Source of the DNA: Pseudoneurospora amorphoporcata
Taxonomy: Eukaryota; Ascomycota; Sordariomycetes; Sordariales; Sordariaceae
Assembly (NCBI GenBank): GCA_033297205.1
Contig: MU859074.1
Coordinates: 186,001 to 250,000, forward strand
Direction of reading: 5' to 3'
Length of the DNA: 64,000 nt
Below the pieces are notes generated by a model. The model ran no database searches. It saw only the letters and a list, made by a program, of their open reading frames with translations, and was not told where the DNA came from. Position numbers and translations under genes: made by a program. This document shows, in pieces, positions 8,140-19,425 of this stretch (positions are counted from its first letter, which is position 1; each line of letters opens with the position of its first letter).

Positions 8140-9497
8140 ATGCCGGAAATCGCTGAGAGTACGTGTTATGGTCCTTGGCGTCTGACATGCCGTGATACTG
8201 ACTAGTAGATAGTTGCGCGTGCTGTCCACTTTTTGCGTCTGCACTTTGTAGGCAAGGTCATCAAGCATGCGGAAGCCACCGACGATGCCAATGTGTTTGG
8301 CAAAGTCGGGACTGATGGGCCCAAAATGGCGGCCGGCCTAATTGGCAAAAAGATCATATCAGCAGGAACCCAGGGGAAATACTTCTGGTCAGTTATCGTA
8401 GAGACGGATGGTTTGCCTTTCTGTTCAAACTGACCATGTCTAGGGTGGAAATGAGCAAGTCTCCTCATCTTGTAATGCACTTTGGCATGACCGGATGGAT
8501 CCATATCAAGGGCGAAAGGACAGCATACACGAACTACTACAAGAAGATGAACCCTGACGAGCTCGACAATTGGCCGCCCAGGTATTGGAAATTCAAGATC
8601 GAGACGGAAGATGGCGACGAGCTGGCCTTCACAGATCCACGACGCTTTGGTCGTGTCCGTACAGTTAACTGTCCCGGAAAGGACATCAGGAAATACTCAC
8701 CGCTTGTGGAAAACGGCCCTGATCCGGTGGTCGACCTCGATGTCTTCACTGAGGATTATCTGCGCGAGAAGATGAAATCGCGCCGTGTGCCCATCAAGGC
8801 TCTTCTGCTCGACCAAGCTGTTATTAGCGGCATCGGAAATTGGGTTGCCGATGAAGTCTTGTATCAAGCAAAACTTCACCCAGAACAATACTGCAACGAC
8901 TTCAGCGATGCTGAGATCAAGCAGCTTTACGAGTCCATCAGATATGTGTGCCAGACGGCTGTCGACAAGCTTGGGGATTCGGATCAGTTTCCAGACGACT
9001 GGCTCTTCAACTACCGCTGGGGCAAAGGCTCTAAGAATGCGCATAGCCATACTCCCAATGGCGACAAGTTGGCCTTTCTTACTGTCGGTGGGCGCACAAG
9101 CTGCTATGCACCCGCAAGGCAGAAGAAAACTGGCCAGGTTGTGTCTGGAGTAAAGGAAGAGCCCCTTGAGTCTGCAGAAGAGAAGGACTCGTCGAAGAAA
9201 GCGTCGAGAACCAAGGTGGCCAAATCAAAGCAAGAAAGCGAGGAGATAGAAGCCAATGGGTCAAAGGTGAAGACCGAAAAGACCGCGTCCAGGAAGAGGA
9301 AGATCAAGACAGAAGAAGACGAAGAGGTGACATGTACGCCAAACAAGGCAAAAGCGCGTCCCTCAAAGAAGCCTACGCGGTCACAGTACTTTGAAGACGC
9401 CAGAAAGCCGAAAGGGGGCGCAGAGACAACAGAGGAAACCAAGGCTGACACCTCAGGAAGAAGACGCTCGGGAAGATTGCAAAGTAAAGCAACTTAA
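8140..9497 (+). CDS. fpg: Fpg/MutM-type DNA glycosylase/AP lyase
   Basis: Three exons, 8140-8158, 8213-8387 and 8444-9497, encode 415 residues; the introns are 54 and 56 nt. The first exon encodes MPEIAE. Pro2 is the Schiff-base nucleophile and Glu3 the catalytic acid of this family, which fixes the start codon. Later motifs are HFGMTGW, DPRRFGR and the helix-two-turn-helix region with SGIGNWVADEVLYQAKLHP. TVGGRTSCYAPARQ takes the place of the zinc finger, as in the zincless Fpg proteins of plants and fungi. Residues from about 290 on form a Lys/Glu-rich tail with probable nuclear localisation signals. The enzyme removes oxidised purines such as formamidopyrimidines and oxidised 8-oxoguanine products and cleaves the abasic site. 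It is divergent from the snoRNA host gene. Confidence 0.93.
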
Positions 9498-10001
9498 CCT
9501 TGATACCCTGCTTTGCTCCCCTCGAGTTTTTCACCTATCTCGAAATCAGATTCTGAACTCCAAAGATGGGAACAGCTGAAGTCTATGGACCCCTGTCCTC
9601 TAGACTGGCTAAAGACGAGGGTGGTCTAGCTAAAACATCTCAGACAGATGATTGCCACCCATCCTCGAGCTGATTCGCCCGGCAATTCCAATGCAACGGC
9701 AGCCCGTGGTCACAGTCGCAGATCTTCCGATATGTCTTCCATTCCCATCCGGGCATCTAGGCTATGTCATTTATCCATAGTGGGAAGAAGACAGTATCAT
9801 GGATATCTCACCGCGCCTAACTGTCATAGCTCCAGGTCAGATCGCCGGTCTCCCGAGACATCAATGGAACTGGACGTGGGGTTTTCGTCTGGTCAAGATG
9901 GAAAGGATTATTCTTTCCGGGTCAACATGATCTTGGCTTGCGACAGCCTCAAGATCTCGATTATGACGACCCACACCTTTCTAGCTTTACTCCCATTAGC
10001 T

Positions 10002-10065
10002 GCCCTCTGGTGGCCCTCTGGTGGCCCTCTGGTGGCCCTCTGGTGGCCCTCTGGTGGCCCTCTGG
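10002..10065. repeat. 11-bp minisatellite, about 5.8 copies
   Basis: The unit gccctctggtg is repeated perfectly in tandem. An 11-bp period breaks any reading frame, which argues against the open frames that cross it being real proteins. Confidence 0.9.
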
Positions 10066-11339
10066 AGGCTTCGCCATGGTCCTTTTGGCACTCTCTACGT
10101 ATCTCTTTTCTACCTTCCTTGAGAGCCCTTTCCTTTTCCGCATCGAGCCTTTTCACTTCGGGCCGAGAAGTCCTCCTTATGGTGGGTTCATCCATCGAAC
10201 CAGGTAAACATACGGTTCATGCTGTTCGCTTCACGGGATAGGTTTTCCGGGTTGATCAGTCCGAGCTGTACCATGTAGGCTACCTACATAAGTATCATGG
10301 GGTTTGGGGGTCGTTGTTCCCAAACACGGCCCATATGCGGGTCGATATCTAGGTCCTGTCGCGGTCATGCAAGATATCTTCTCTTCTCCTCGGTCCCGGC
10401 CCGTCTTGTGACTGGACAGGGCTTGAGTGTCCATCCTAGCCTTGTCTCTAGTTGAGGCGGCGAAGTCAAAACTTACCGTTGATCGGTCACTCTAGCTGTC
10501 AGCTTATCATCTTTATGCCACTGCATTTCTACATACCGTCCCTTCACTGCCGTGAAAGTATGGGGCCCCCATGGGCATTCTCGAAGAGCGCTTAAGCGAA
10601 CGTCTGGGGAAGCGTCTGGGGGCGACATGAAGAGATCTTCAATGACAGCCCGTTTCGCCTACGCATGGTGTATGGATGTTCGCTAACGGTTCCGCCGGAG
10701 AGCCCCAGGTCGTAACGTATGCTCACCATAGTACGCTCATGCCTCGGGAAAGAGACCCAGCTGATCGGAGCCTACGTCTCCGCTGCTTTATGACAGCTCT
10801 AACTAGACTGTTCGTGCAGAGCCTCCAGCACTTGTTAAACGGCAAGATAGAGATGTGCCGATCCTAGATCTGCGGGACCACATACAGTTACTTACCACGA
10901 TCCCTGAACAGTTTATGAGGTAGAGGTCCTTCGCTATCAACCACTCAGTTCAAAAATTCCTTCAGATCTATCCCCACCTATGACCGTCCGGGAAGATACC
11001 GCGGCATACAGCAACACAATACACGCTCATGATTGACCAGGCTGGGCGGAAGCAATACCCGAAACTCCTGAAGTTTCTCTGTCCCTTCACTGCCATCACT
11101 AATGTGCTGCCAAGTCCTCTTGCACCTACCTGGCTGGTTCTCGTGGATATGCTCTCGGCATTCAGGCCCAGAGTCCCGAAGCTGCCCATGCGAGAGCAAG
11201 GCAAGGCCCATGGACAACTACAATGGAGTTGTTAGGACCAAAGCATCTACGGAACTATGAGGAACAAACTCTCCGCCACGGGTCAACAACACATCAAGCC
11301 ACGCCGAATACAAGGATCCAGAGAGACATGAGACCATCC

Positions 11340-11347
11340 ATATAAAA
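11340..11347 (+). promoter_or_regulatory. TATA box of the GH7 locus
   Basis: TATAAAAG lies about 98 bp upstream of the GH7 start codon, typical of strongly induced fungal cellulase promoters. The core promoter therefore looks intact although the coding region is damaged. Confidence 0.55.
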
Positions 11348-11444
11348 GCCAGCCCCCACTCCATTGGCACATTATCTCTGAGGTCATCCTTCCCTGAGAC
11401 ATGACCAATGTCTCTTTCAGTGTCGAGAGCTCGTATCATCCACC

Positions 11445-13155
11445 ATGTTCTCTCAACTCGCCGCCCTCGCGGCCTTGGCCGGCTTTGTCGCCGCTCAACA
11501 AGTCGGCAAAAAGACGACCGAGACCCATCCTAAGATGACATGGCAAAAGTGCACCGCCGGCGGCTCGTGCAGCAACGTGAACGGCGAGTTCATCATCGGT
11601 GCTAACTGGCGCTGGGTGCACGACAAGAACGGCTACACAAACTGCTACAACGGCAACACCTGGAACACGACGATTTGCAAGGACGGCAAGTCGTGCGCGT
11701 CTAACTGCGCTGTTGATGGCGCTTCGTACGCGTCTACGTACGGTGCTACGACGAGCGGGAACGCGTTGAGGTTGAAGTTTGTGCAGAAGGGGGATTACTG
11801 TAAGTTATTGTGACCTTTTCAAGAACCAGGGAAGACAACTTACCGACAATGTTAAGCGCTAGCCACCAACATCGGTTCTCGTCTGTACATGATGAACGGC
11901 GCCAGCAAGTATCAGATGTACACTCTTCTTGGTAACGAGTTCACCTTTGACGTGGACGTCTCAAAGCTTGGGTAAGCTCATCATTTCATCCCCTTACCGG
12001 CAAGGCCATCGTCAACAACAGCAAGAAAGATCAGCGATCAGATGCTGACCAGACCATCCATGATAGCTGCGGTCTCAATGGTGCCTTGTACTCCGTCTCC
12101 ATGGACGAAGACGGTGGTCTGTCCAAGTACTCGGGCAACAAGGCCGGCGCCAAGTACGGCACCGGGTGCTGCGACGCCCAATGCCCGCGTGACTTGAAGT
12201 TCATCAACGGCGAGGCTACCGTGGGCGATTGGAAGGAGTCCACCAACGACCCCAACGCAGGCGTGGGCAAGTACGGGTCTTTCTGCACCGAGATGGATAT
12301 CTGGTACGTTCCTGTTTCCCCTTCCCTCAGCCTTTAGCCCTCCTCCGCCATCCAATTGCATCCATCCCGCCCGAGCGTGAGCCACAACTAACAATCAGCC
12401 CGGGGAAGCAAACTCAATCTCCACAGCCTTCACGCCGCACCCCTGCACCACCACCGGCCAGCACCGGTGCGAAGGCGACGGGTGCGGCGGCACTTACTCG
12501 GACGACCGCTACAGCGGCACCTGCGACCCCGACGGGTGCGACTTCAACTCGTACCGGCAAGGCGTCCGCGACGTTTACGGGCCGGGCATGACCGTCGACA
12601 CGACCAAGAAATTCACCGTCGTGACAAAATTCCTCAAAGGCTCTTCGGGGCAGCTCTCCGAAATCAAGCGCTTCTACGTGCAAAACGGCAAAGTGATTTC
12701 CAACTTCGAGTCCACCATCGACGGCAACCCGGGCAATTCTCTTAGCCCCGAGTTTTGCGAGAAGCAAAAGGTTGCGTTTAACGACGCGGATATCTTTGCC
12801 AACAAGGGCGGGTTTGCCCAGTTTAGCGCCGCGATTGCCTAGCGGATGGTGTTGGTCATGAGCCTGTGGGACGATCATTATGCGAACATGCTGTGGTTGG
12901 ATTCGACGTTCCCCGTCGACGCGGATCCGCAGGCGCCCGGCAAGGGGAGGGGAAGTTGTGAGACGAGCTCGGGCGTGCCGGTGGAGATTGAGAGTGCCCA
13001 GGCTAATAATCAGGTTGTTTATTGTGAGTTTTTCTCCTCTTTCTTTTGCTTTGGCGTGGTTACTGTTACTTGGGGATGGACAACTGACATTTGGAGCTTG
13101 ACAAACAGCGAACTTCAAGTTCGGTCCTATCGGCTCGACTTTCAAGCAACCTTGA
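11445..13155 (+). pseudogene. GH7 cellobiohydrolase gene, disrupted
   Basis: Segments: 11445-11799, 11863-11971, 12067-12303, about 12399-13023 and 13109-13155. It begins with a secretion signal (MFSQLAALAALAGFVAAQQ) and follows the GH7 catalytic domain closely: THPKMTWQKCTAGGSC, ANWRWVHDKNGYTNCY, FTFDVDVSKLGCGLNGALY, EMDIW and SLWDDHYANMLWLDSTFP. It ends FKFGPIGSTFKQP without linker or cellulose-binding module. Two defects break it. The only AG before segment 4 (12397-12398) is out of phase with the EMDIW exon by one base, and no other canonical acceptor restores the frame. A weak donor at 12308 would keep frame but insert three residues inside the catalytic EMDIWE motif. TAG at 12840-12842 then stops translation within the domain, followed by about 75 more conserved codons. 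Sequencing error in a functional gene is the alternative. Intact members release cellobiose from cellulose. Confidence 0.8.
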
Positions 13156-15553
13156 GGGGTCTAAACCAAAGCAAAGGCATTATCCGCTGGTATGAAGCCC
13201 TGCAGCGGCATTGTCTGAATGTATGGAATGGAATTTTGCTTATCAACCTAAATAAGGTGGTGTTCCTATGATCCTGTGAATTGTCACTCGTAGAGGGATT
13301 GTTGGCAATAGAGCTGAGAATATGCTCATCGACATAGAGGAAGAAGAATGACAGGCTAGTCGGCAGGGTCAGAAAATAAACGGAGTGAAGGATCTTCACG
13401 TACATTGATACACGGAAGTTCAATTTTTTTTATTTTATTTTTCAAAGTCTTCTTGCTGTCCCTTTCAGAAGTTCATTTGCCTTGACACCGTCCTAGAAAT
13501 CATACCTCAGAAATCGCACTTGTTCTTCAATATTCGGAAACAGTCGGCTTTACTGCTTGTTTTCTGTCGTAACCATCACGCTGTATCCAAACTTGCCTAG
13601 ACTTTGGAATTATGGCCGAACGCTTGTCCCGTTGCAAAGCCAGCCTCGGGTTCCTCAGCATCATGTTCCCGTGAAGAAGCCGTCGTGCGTAGTTTCTCTT
13701 CCCAACACGTTTAAACCTGCAGGATGTGGCAATTCCCAGACACCCTTCACCGAGGCATTGATGTAGGGATGATGGATGCCAAGGATCTTTGTTGGTGGTG
13801 CTGGTCGCAATGGTGGGTTGCATTTGTCTCTGACGAGGCCCTGGGACAACAGGGTTTTTTTCACTTTGGTTTTTTTTTCTCCCCATCATCAAAATTCTTG
13901 GCCATTTGAGTTTCAAAAGGTGTGTGAACCCTGTGAACCCTAGAAGAATTTCCTGTAATGCGCCGCCATTGCTGCATTCGATGATGCAAGAAGCAAGGTT
14001 GGCAGATTGTTGTATGGTAGCGGCAAGCTTTCTGAAAGCACTTGATGACTAACTGATTTCGTCGAAAACTATGTGTCAATCTGTTAGTACGGTAACGTCT
14101 GAGTTCAAAACTCGTTGTTCTGCAAGTACCTGCAGAAGCCTTCCAGTGTACAGGTCCACACATACCTATGCATTCAACCATGAGTTGGGAAAAGCAGCTT
14201 TCTTACCCCTCGAGTGCCTGGTGTAACAGTAAGCGTAGTTGTTACTTTCCGAAAAGCCTGATTGGTCGAACTCCCGACCTCGATATCAGGAACCTTAACG
14301 GCCAGACCTGTAACGCTCTTTCCTTTCCAGTCCTCAGCACTTGTCTCTGAACCGTTCCATCTTGAGTCTTGGTGATGATTCGGGAGGAAGACACCGGATT
14401 CTTCTGAACATTGTGGGGCAAGCACATGTCAAGAAAATGCAAGCGTTACGGCTAAGTGGTCCAGGGATGAGGCGGGATGGCAGCTACAGTTGTAGGCAGT
14501 AACAGGCGTCACGCTTGCAGGCACTGAGGGTCGCTGAAAGCGGAAAAGGTCGTTGCCCTTCTCGGACAGTATGGCCGCCCCGAGCAGAAGCGACGAAGAA
14601 AAGCATGTGTTTTCGGGTGGCTTCGGAAATGGGCAGGAATGGTTTGGAAGAGAGCGATGTGAATTTCGGGGTTTGCAAGATATGTTTCAAAGGTTCATTC
14701 GTTCTGGTGTACAATTAAACGTTCTCACTCTCCATCTCAACTCGACCTCGAATGATGGAAACATTGTAATATAGATACTCCTTGCTTGCAACAAAATACC
14801 TCGCTAGACGGATATTAAGGACAAGCACAAGATTGTGAATGGGACCATCTGCTACGACGGCGCATATAATTCGGGGCGCAATCTCAGTACTGGATCCTGT
14901 TAAAGCGGAGAGCGCATTTGGCCCGAGGTCGTCCCTCGAGTTTGCGACCGGACTGCGAACGGCCTAGGCCTTAAGGCGAGCCTCATATTATTTGGAAAGT
15001 GCATTTCCCACCGAGGCATTGGCATTCCTTATTCCAGACTGTTGGTGTCTGTACGCTATTTACTAGAACTACGTAGTTTCCACGCCTTTCCATTGGATGT
15101 CCTGGGCCGGAGTTAGGCTCCTTCCAAAACGAGGTCATCCAAAGTGGACCCACCTCTCCCCCGTCAAGGCCCAGACAATTCGCAGAGGGGAAAAAATAGT
15201 GGTTAGCCGGGGAGCCCGACTGCCAGCCCTATCCGTTTATCAATATAGTTCTTGATCTACCCGCTACTCGTGCAATTCTTTTGCCTTCTTTTGACGGTTC
15301 CTCAACAAGACTACTTTACTTGGTGCAACCACCCAACGCTCGTTCCTCTCTGCTCCCGTCGACGTCCACAAAGAGCGCATCTCGGCCTCAAGTCGTCTGG
15401 AGGGGTCAAAGTCATTTCCTCTTTTGCGCCGCTTGCGGTTCCCGAGGGAAGAAGACCACAGAGAGAGAGACACTCTGCTGAGCTGACTGTTCTTCCGGAC
15501 TTCCATCTCATCTCGCCAGCCAAACCCAATCGGAGCACCCAATCTCTTCAGAC
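13156..15553. other. Intergenic region between GH7 locus and GPAT gene
   Basis: No supported protein gene. On the minus strand, near 14160-14070, there is a donor-like GTATGT and a perfect TACTAAC branch site followed by CACATAG. This hints at an unidentified spliced transcript. The same area (about 14306-14248, minus) has a tRNA-like D-arm/T-arm pair, discussed under rejected items. The last 300 bp before 15554 are pyrimidine-rich, as in fungal promoters. Confidence 0.4.
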
Positions 15554-18103
15554 ATGGCCGAACTACAGCAACAAGCAAATGGAAATGTGCCAGAGTCCAA
15601 TCACCCCCAGAATGGTAGCACCGAGGCCACTCCCCTCCTCCAGGGCAAAGATGCCTCCGCTCCTCCACAGAGCGCAAAATCACCCTCGGTGTCCAAGGAG
15701 CTCTATCCCATGAGCAATTGGAAGTACGACACCTTCCTGTGGACCATGTCCTTCCTGGTCGATACCTTCTTCCGCGAAGTCCATCCCCGCGGTTCTTGGA
15801 AGGTACCTCGCAACGGCCCTGTCCTCTTCGTCGCCGCACCACACGCAAACCAGGTGAGTCCTCGTGCCCGTGCTCTCTCTTGATACATGACGTCAAGCAT
15901 CCCGGGGCCCATTGGCTGACTTCTGCCGTCTGATCTGCAGTTCGTAGACGCCCTTGTACTACAACGCACCCTGCGAAATGAGGCTAAACGCCGCGTCTCC
16001 CTCCTCATCGCCCAAAAGTCCGTCAAGGGCTTCATCGGCTGGGCCTCTCGCCAGGTCGGCTCTGTCCCCGTCGGCAGGCCCCAAGATTCGGCCAAGCCTG
16101 GTGAGGGTACCATCTATCTTCCCGACCCCATCAACGACCCGACCCTCATCCGCGGCGTCGGCACAAACTTTGAGAAACAAGCTGAAGTGGGCGGCATCAT
16201 CTTCCTCCCCTCTATCAAGGGAAAGAGCGGCTCCAACGCCGAAATTACTGAAATCTATGGACCCGAGGAAATCCGCATCAAGCGCCCCTTCAACTCAAAA
16301 GTCCCCTTGTTCCAACTCACCGCACGCGACGATATCGATGAAAACGGCGAGTTCCAGAACAAGGAGGTGAAGGGAATCAAGGACGGTTATCAGGGTACAA
16401 AGTTCAAGATCGCACCGCATATTGATCAAAGTAAGGTTTATCAAGCCGTGTTTGACAGGCTCAAGAATGGTGGTTGCGTTGGTATCTTCCCAGAAGGAGG
16501 AAGCCACGACCGCAGCGATCTGCTGCCCCTCAAGGCAGGTGTTGCCATCATGGCCCTGGGAACGCTGGCAGAAGCCCCTGACTGCGGCCTCAAGATTGTG
16601 CCGGTTGGCATGAACTACTTCCACCCTCACAAGTTCCGGTCAAGGGCTGTCCTCGAATTCGGCGCTCCTTTCGAGGTCCCCAAGGAGCTGGTGGAAATGT
16701 ACGGCATCAGGGATAAGCGACGTGCTGCTATTGGCAAGCTGCTCGACATGGTTTATGAAAGCCTGAGCGCTGTCACTGTTTCGGCCCCGGACTATGATAC
16801 CCTGATGGTTATCCAGGCGGCAAGACGCTTGTACAATCCAGCGGGCAAGAAGTTGCCTCTGCCTATTGTGGTAGAGCTAAACCGTCGCCTCGCGCTGGGA
16901 TACGACAAGTACAAAGACGATCCTCGCATCGTTGAGCTGCAAAAATCGGTCACTGAGTACAACAACCAGCTCAGATATCTGAATATTCGCGACCACCAAG
17001 TACAGTACGCAACGTTGTCGTGGCCCAAGGTTGTCGTCACTTTCTTGTACCGTGTCGCCAAGCTGCTGGTATTGTCGGCCGGTGTGCTCCCAGGCCTGAT
17101 CCTCTTTGCCCCTGTCTTTATTGCTACCAAGCGCATCAGTCACCAGAAGGCCAAGGAGGCGCTTGCTGGTTCGACGGTCAAGATCCAAGGCAAGGACGTC
17201 ATCGCAACTTGGAAGATGCTTGTCGCGATGGCTGTTGCACCCGTTTTGTATAATCTATACACATGCATACTGGCCTACATGGTGGGCAAGCACCGTCTCT
17301 GGGGGTATGTGCCTGACTGGGTTCCTATCTGGATTGTCTACTTCTTTGGATGGGTCTTCTTCCCTGCCATTACTTTTGCTGCTCTGCGTTTCGGCGAGGT
17401 CGGCATGGACATTGTCAAATCCCTACGCCCACTTGCGCTGTGCATCAACCCGACATCGAGTTACAGTCTTCAAAGTCTCAAGCAAAGGCGAGAAGAGCTC
17501 AGTGCACAGGTTACCCACCTCATCAACACGCTCGGACCCGAGATGTTCCCAGACTTTGAACAAATTCGCCTCGTTGGCGCCGACGGCTCATCTCGCATTC
17601 GCGCTGACGGCACCGCTTCGCCGCCCCAACCGTTTAAGAGACGGGACAGCGGCGTTTCCTCGCCCGTCACCTCCACACCCGGCCTCTCCTCACCCAGAAC
17701 CGAAAGTCCGCACGGCATTCGCAGAACCGGTACCACGTCGTCCAGTCGCAACATTCCACGTAACGAGTCGTTTAGCAACATCGGACAGGTGCCCATGTTT
17801 GCCACCCGACCACCTAGTCGAAGCCGCAGCCGCAGCAGCAGTACAGGCGGCGGCGGTAACGTTCAGTTCGGCGGGCCACTTGGTGGGTTACCCTTTGACA
17901 AATTCCCGAACCTCAACAGCGAGGAGGGCTTCAATGAGGCGAGCAAGAAGATTCGCGAGGCGATGCGCGAGAGAGGCGAGATGAGGAGGAGGAAGAGCCA
18001 GGTCAAGGTGTATACCCTCAGTGATCAGTTGGTAGATGAAGAAGGGGAGGATGAGGCGTCGATAGGAAGCTCTGTGGATGAGGACGGAAAGAAGCACCTG
18101 TGA
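15554..18103 (+). CDS. sct1: Glycerol-3-phosphate O-acyltransferase (Sct1/Gat-type)
   Basis: Exons 15554-15853 and 15941-18103 encode 820 residues; the intron is 87 nt (GTGAGT...CTGCAG). The intron falls inside the acyltransferase active-site motif, which is restored by splicing as PHANQFVD (His about 97, Asp about 103). Later PlsC-family motifs are GTIYLPD and GIFPEGGSHDRSDLLPLKAG (about 280-300) for glycerol-3-phosphate binding and IVPVGMNYF. Hydrophobic segments at about 464-497, 526-549 and 557-585 anchor the protein, presumably in the ER. The C-terminal 150 residues are Ser/Arg-rich and probably phosphorylated. The enzyme makes lysophosphatidic acid, the first step of glycerolipid synthesis, and in yeast also accepts dihydroxyacetone phosphate. 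Confidence 0.92.
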
Positions 18104-19425
18104 GAAGCAGGGGCTCAGACCGGAGCAAGAAATCAGATCATTTTCAGAAACTACCGTTGGGGTATCCTTACCACTCTATTTAACACCCCTGCCATAGTTT
18201 TGACTCTTTTCTTCTGGTTGTATACCACTTACGGGTCGGACTTTTCTTTGTTTTGGTCGTGGATCGTATGCCTTAGATGGGTACTGACCCATGAAAAAGA
18301 ATTCATAGGGGAACAGCGGATGTAGTGTGTGTGACGCAAGTGTTGGGCATTAAAAAAGGGAGGAAGCGAGCAGCGAAAAAAGATAATCCAGGTGGACGAC
18401 AGTGATAGAAATTATATATAGAGAGAGAGAGATTGGGAGGGGTCTGCACACAACGTTGTCGGCTGTTTCCCTTTGTCAACCTTTCGAGGATCTTGGAGTG
18501 GTTCTCTGATGAAGATCTTATACATTACACAAGTATCGTCCACGTTACTGTTTATTTGCTTCTTCTGTTTGGCTTGTCGTCTGATCAATTGTCCCCATCA
18601 ACAAGGGGGTTCCAGGAGGGAGAGGGTTTGAAAACACGGTCCTCAAACGAAGCTGATCGTGATACTGGGTGGGACTCTCACTCTGTTTGTCCTTGGATTA
18701 AGAGTCCTTATACCGTTTCGGTAGCGAAAATGACTATGAAATGTGCATTTTACAAAGAGGCGAACAAAAACCGCCTCACTTCCTCTTAACTTGGAAGTCC
18801 AATGTATACACAAGTGCTTCCTGGCCTTCACACAACAGTGATATGGATCGCTTCGTGCCGTCACAGTCCCGGGCTAAACATATTCCCATGGCTCTTGGCT
18901 ATATCATATCCGATCTCGGAGCCAAGTGCCGTCGTCCAGGCTTCTGATGATCAGCAGATCTTATCACTTACACATAACGGTCAGGAGCGGCTCGGCGATA
19001 AGAAGCGGGAACATGACCAAGGGGACAGCGACAGGGTAGGCAGGTAGGAAGCTGTTGGCGGTACATGGAATGCACACAGAGTGCGGGAAAGTGCTACAGT
19101 TAAGCTTATCAGATCGAGGCTTGCTCGGATATTCGGATCTGATAATTCGTATAAGGCGTATTGACTTTGATCGCCATGTGGAAGTCGGAAAAGAACAACA
19201 CAAAACACAAAAACAAAAAGACATCAATTGCCATGACGCAATAAACAGCGATCAGATACGCGCTCAAGTATAGGTAAAAGATAGCTTTATGACGCCAAGC
19301 TACCTCAATTGCTCAATCAGTTCCAGTCAAGCAATCGACGAACTGGGGATCACCCCTGGACGCCCGAGGCTAGCGCCGAGGTAAGCGGATTGATTGACGG
19401 CCGGCGGTCCCGCCGTTTTGACGCC
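18104..19425. other. Intergenic region between GPAT and Aim32-like genes
   Basis: About 1.3 kb with no supported gene. A GA-repeat (about 18416-18432) lies in the first part. TTATCA/CGATAA motifs occur at about 18960, 18997 and 19105; they are GATA-factor-like but scattered. Nothing else stands out. Confidence 0.4.

Larger units (their letters stand above)
9498..11444. other. Intergenic region between fpg and the GH7 locus
   Basis: No supported gene; the longest open frame (9648-10241) only spans an 11-bp repeat that is open in several frames. Two CTGGGG motifs near 10605 and 10618 fit the SYGGRG consensus of carbon-catabolite repressors (CreA/CRE-1), which would suit the GH7 promoter downstream. 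This is a motif match only. Confidence 0.4.

Noticed and set aside
10002..10065. CRISPR-like array
   Set aside because: Repeats are directly adjacent 11-mers without spacers, in a eukaryotic genome.
9648..10241. 197-codon open frame across the 11-bp repeat
   Set aside because: The repeat is open in several frames on both strands, and flanking sequence shows no conserved features.
12304..12398. Rescue of the GH7 frame by donor 12308
   Set aside because: The donor GTTCCT is poor and the product would carry three extra residues within the catalytic motif, so it does not restore a normal enzyme.
14248..14306. tRNA gene on the minus strand (GGCCGTTAAGG ... GGGAGTTCGACC)
   Set aside because: D-arm and T-arm-like words are too close, and no 7-bp acceptor stem or anticodon arm can be formed.
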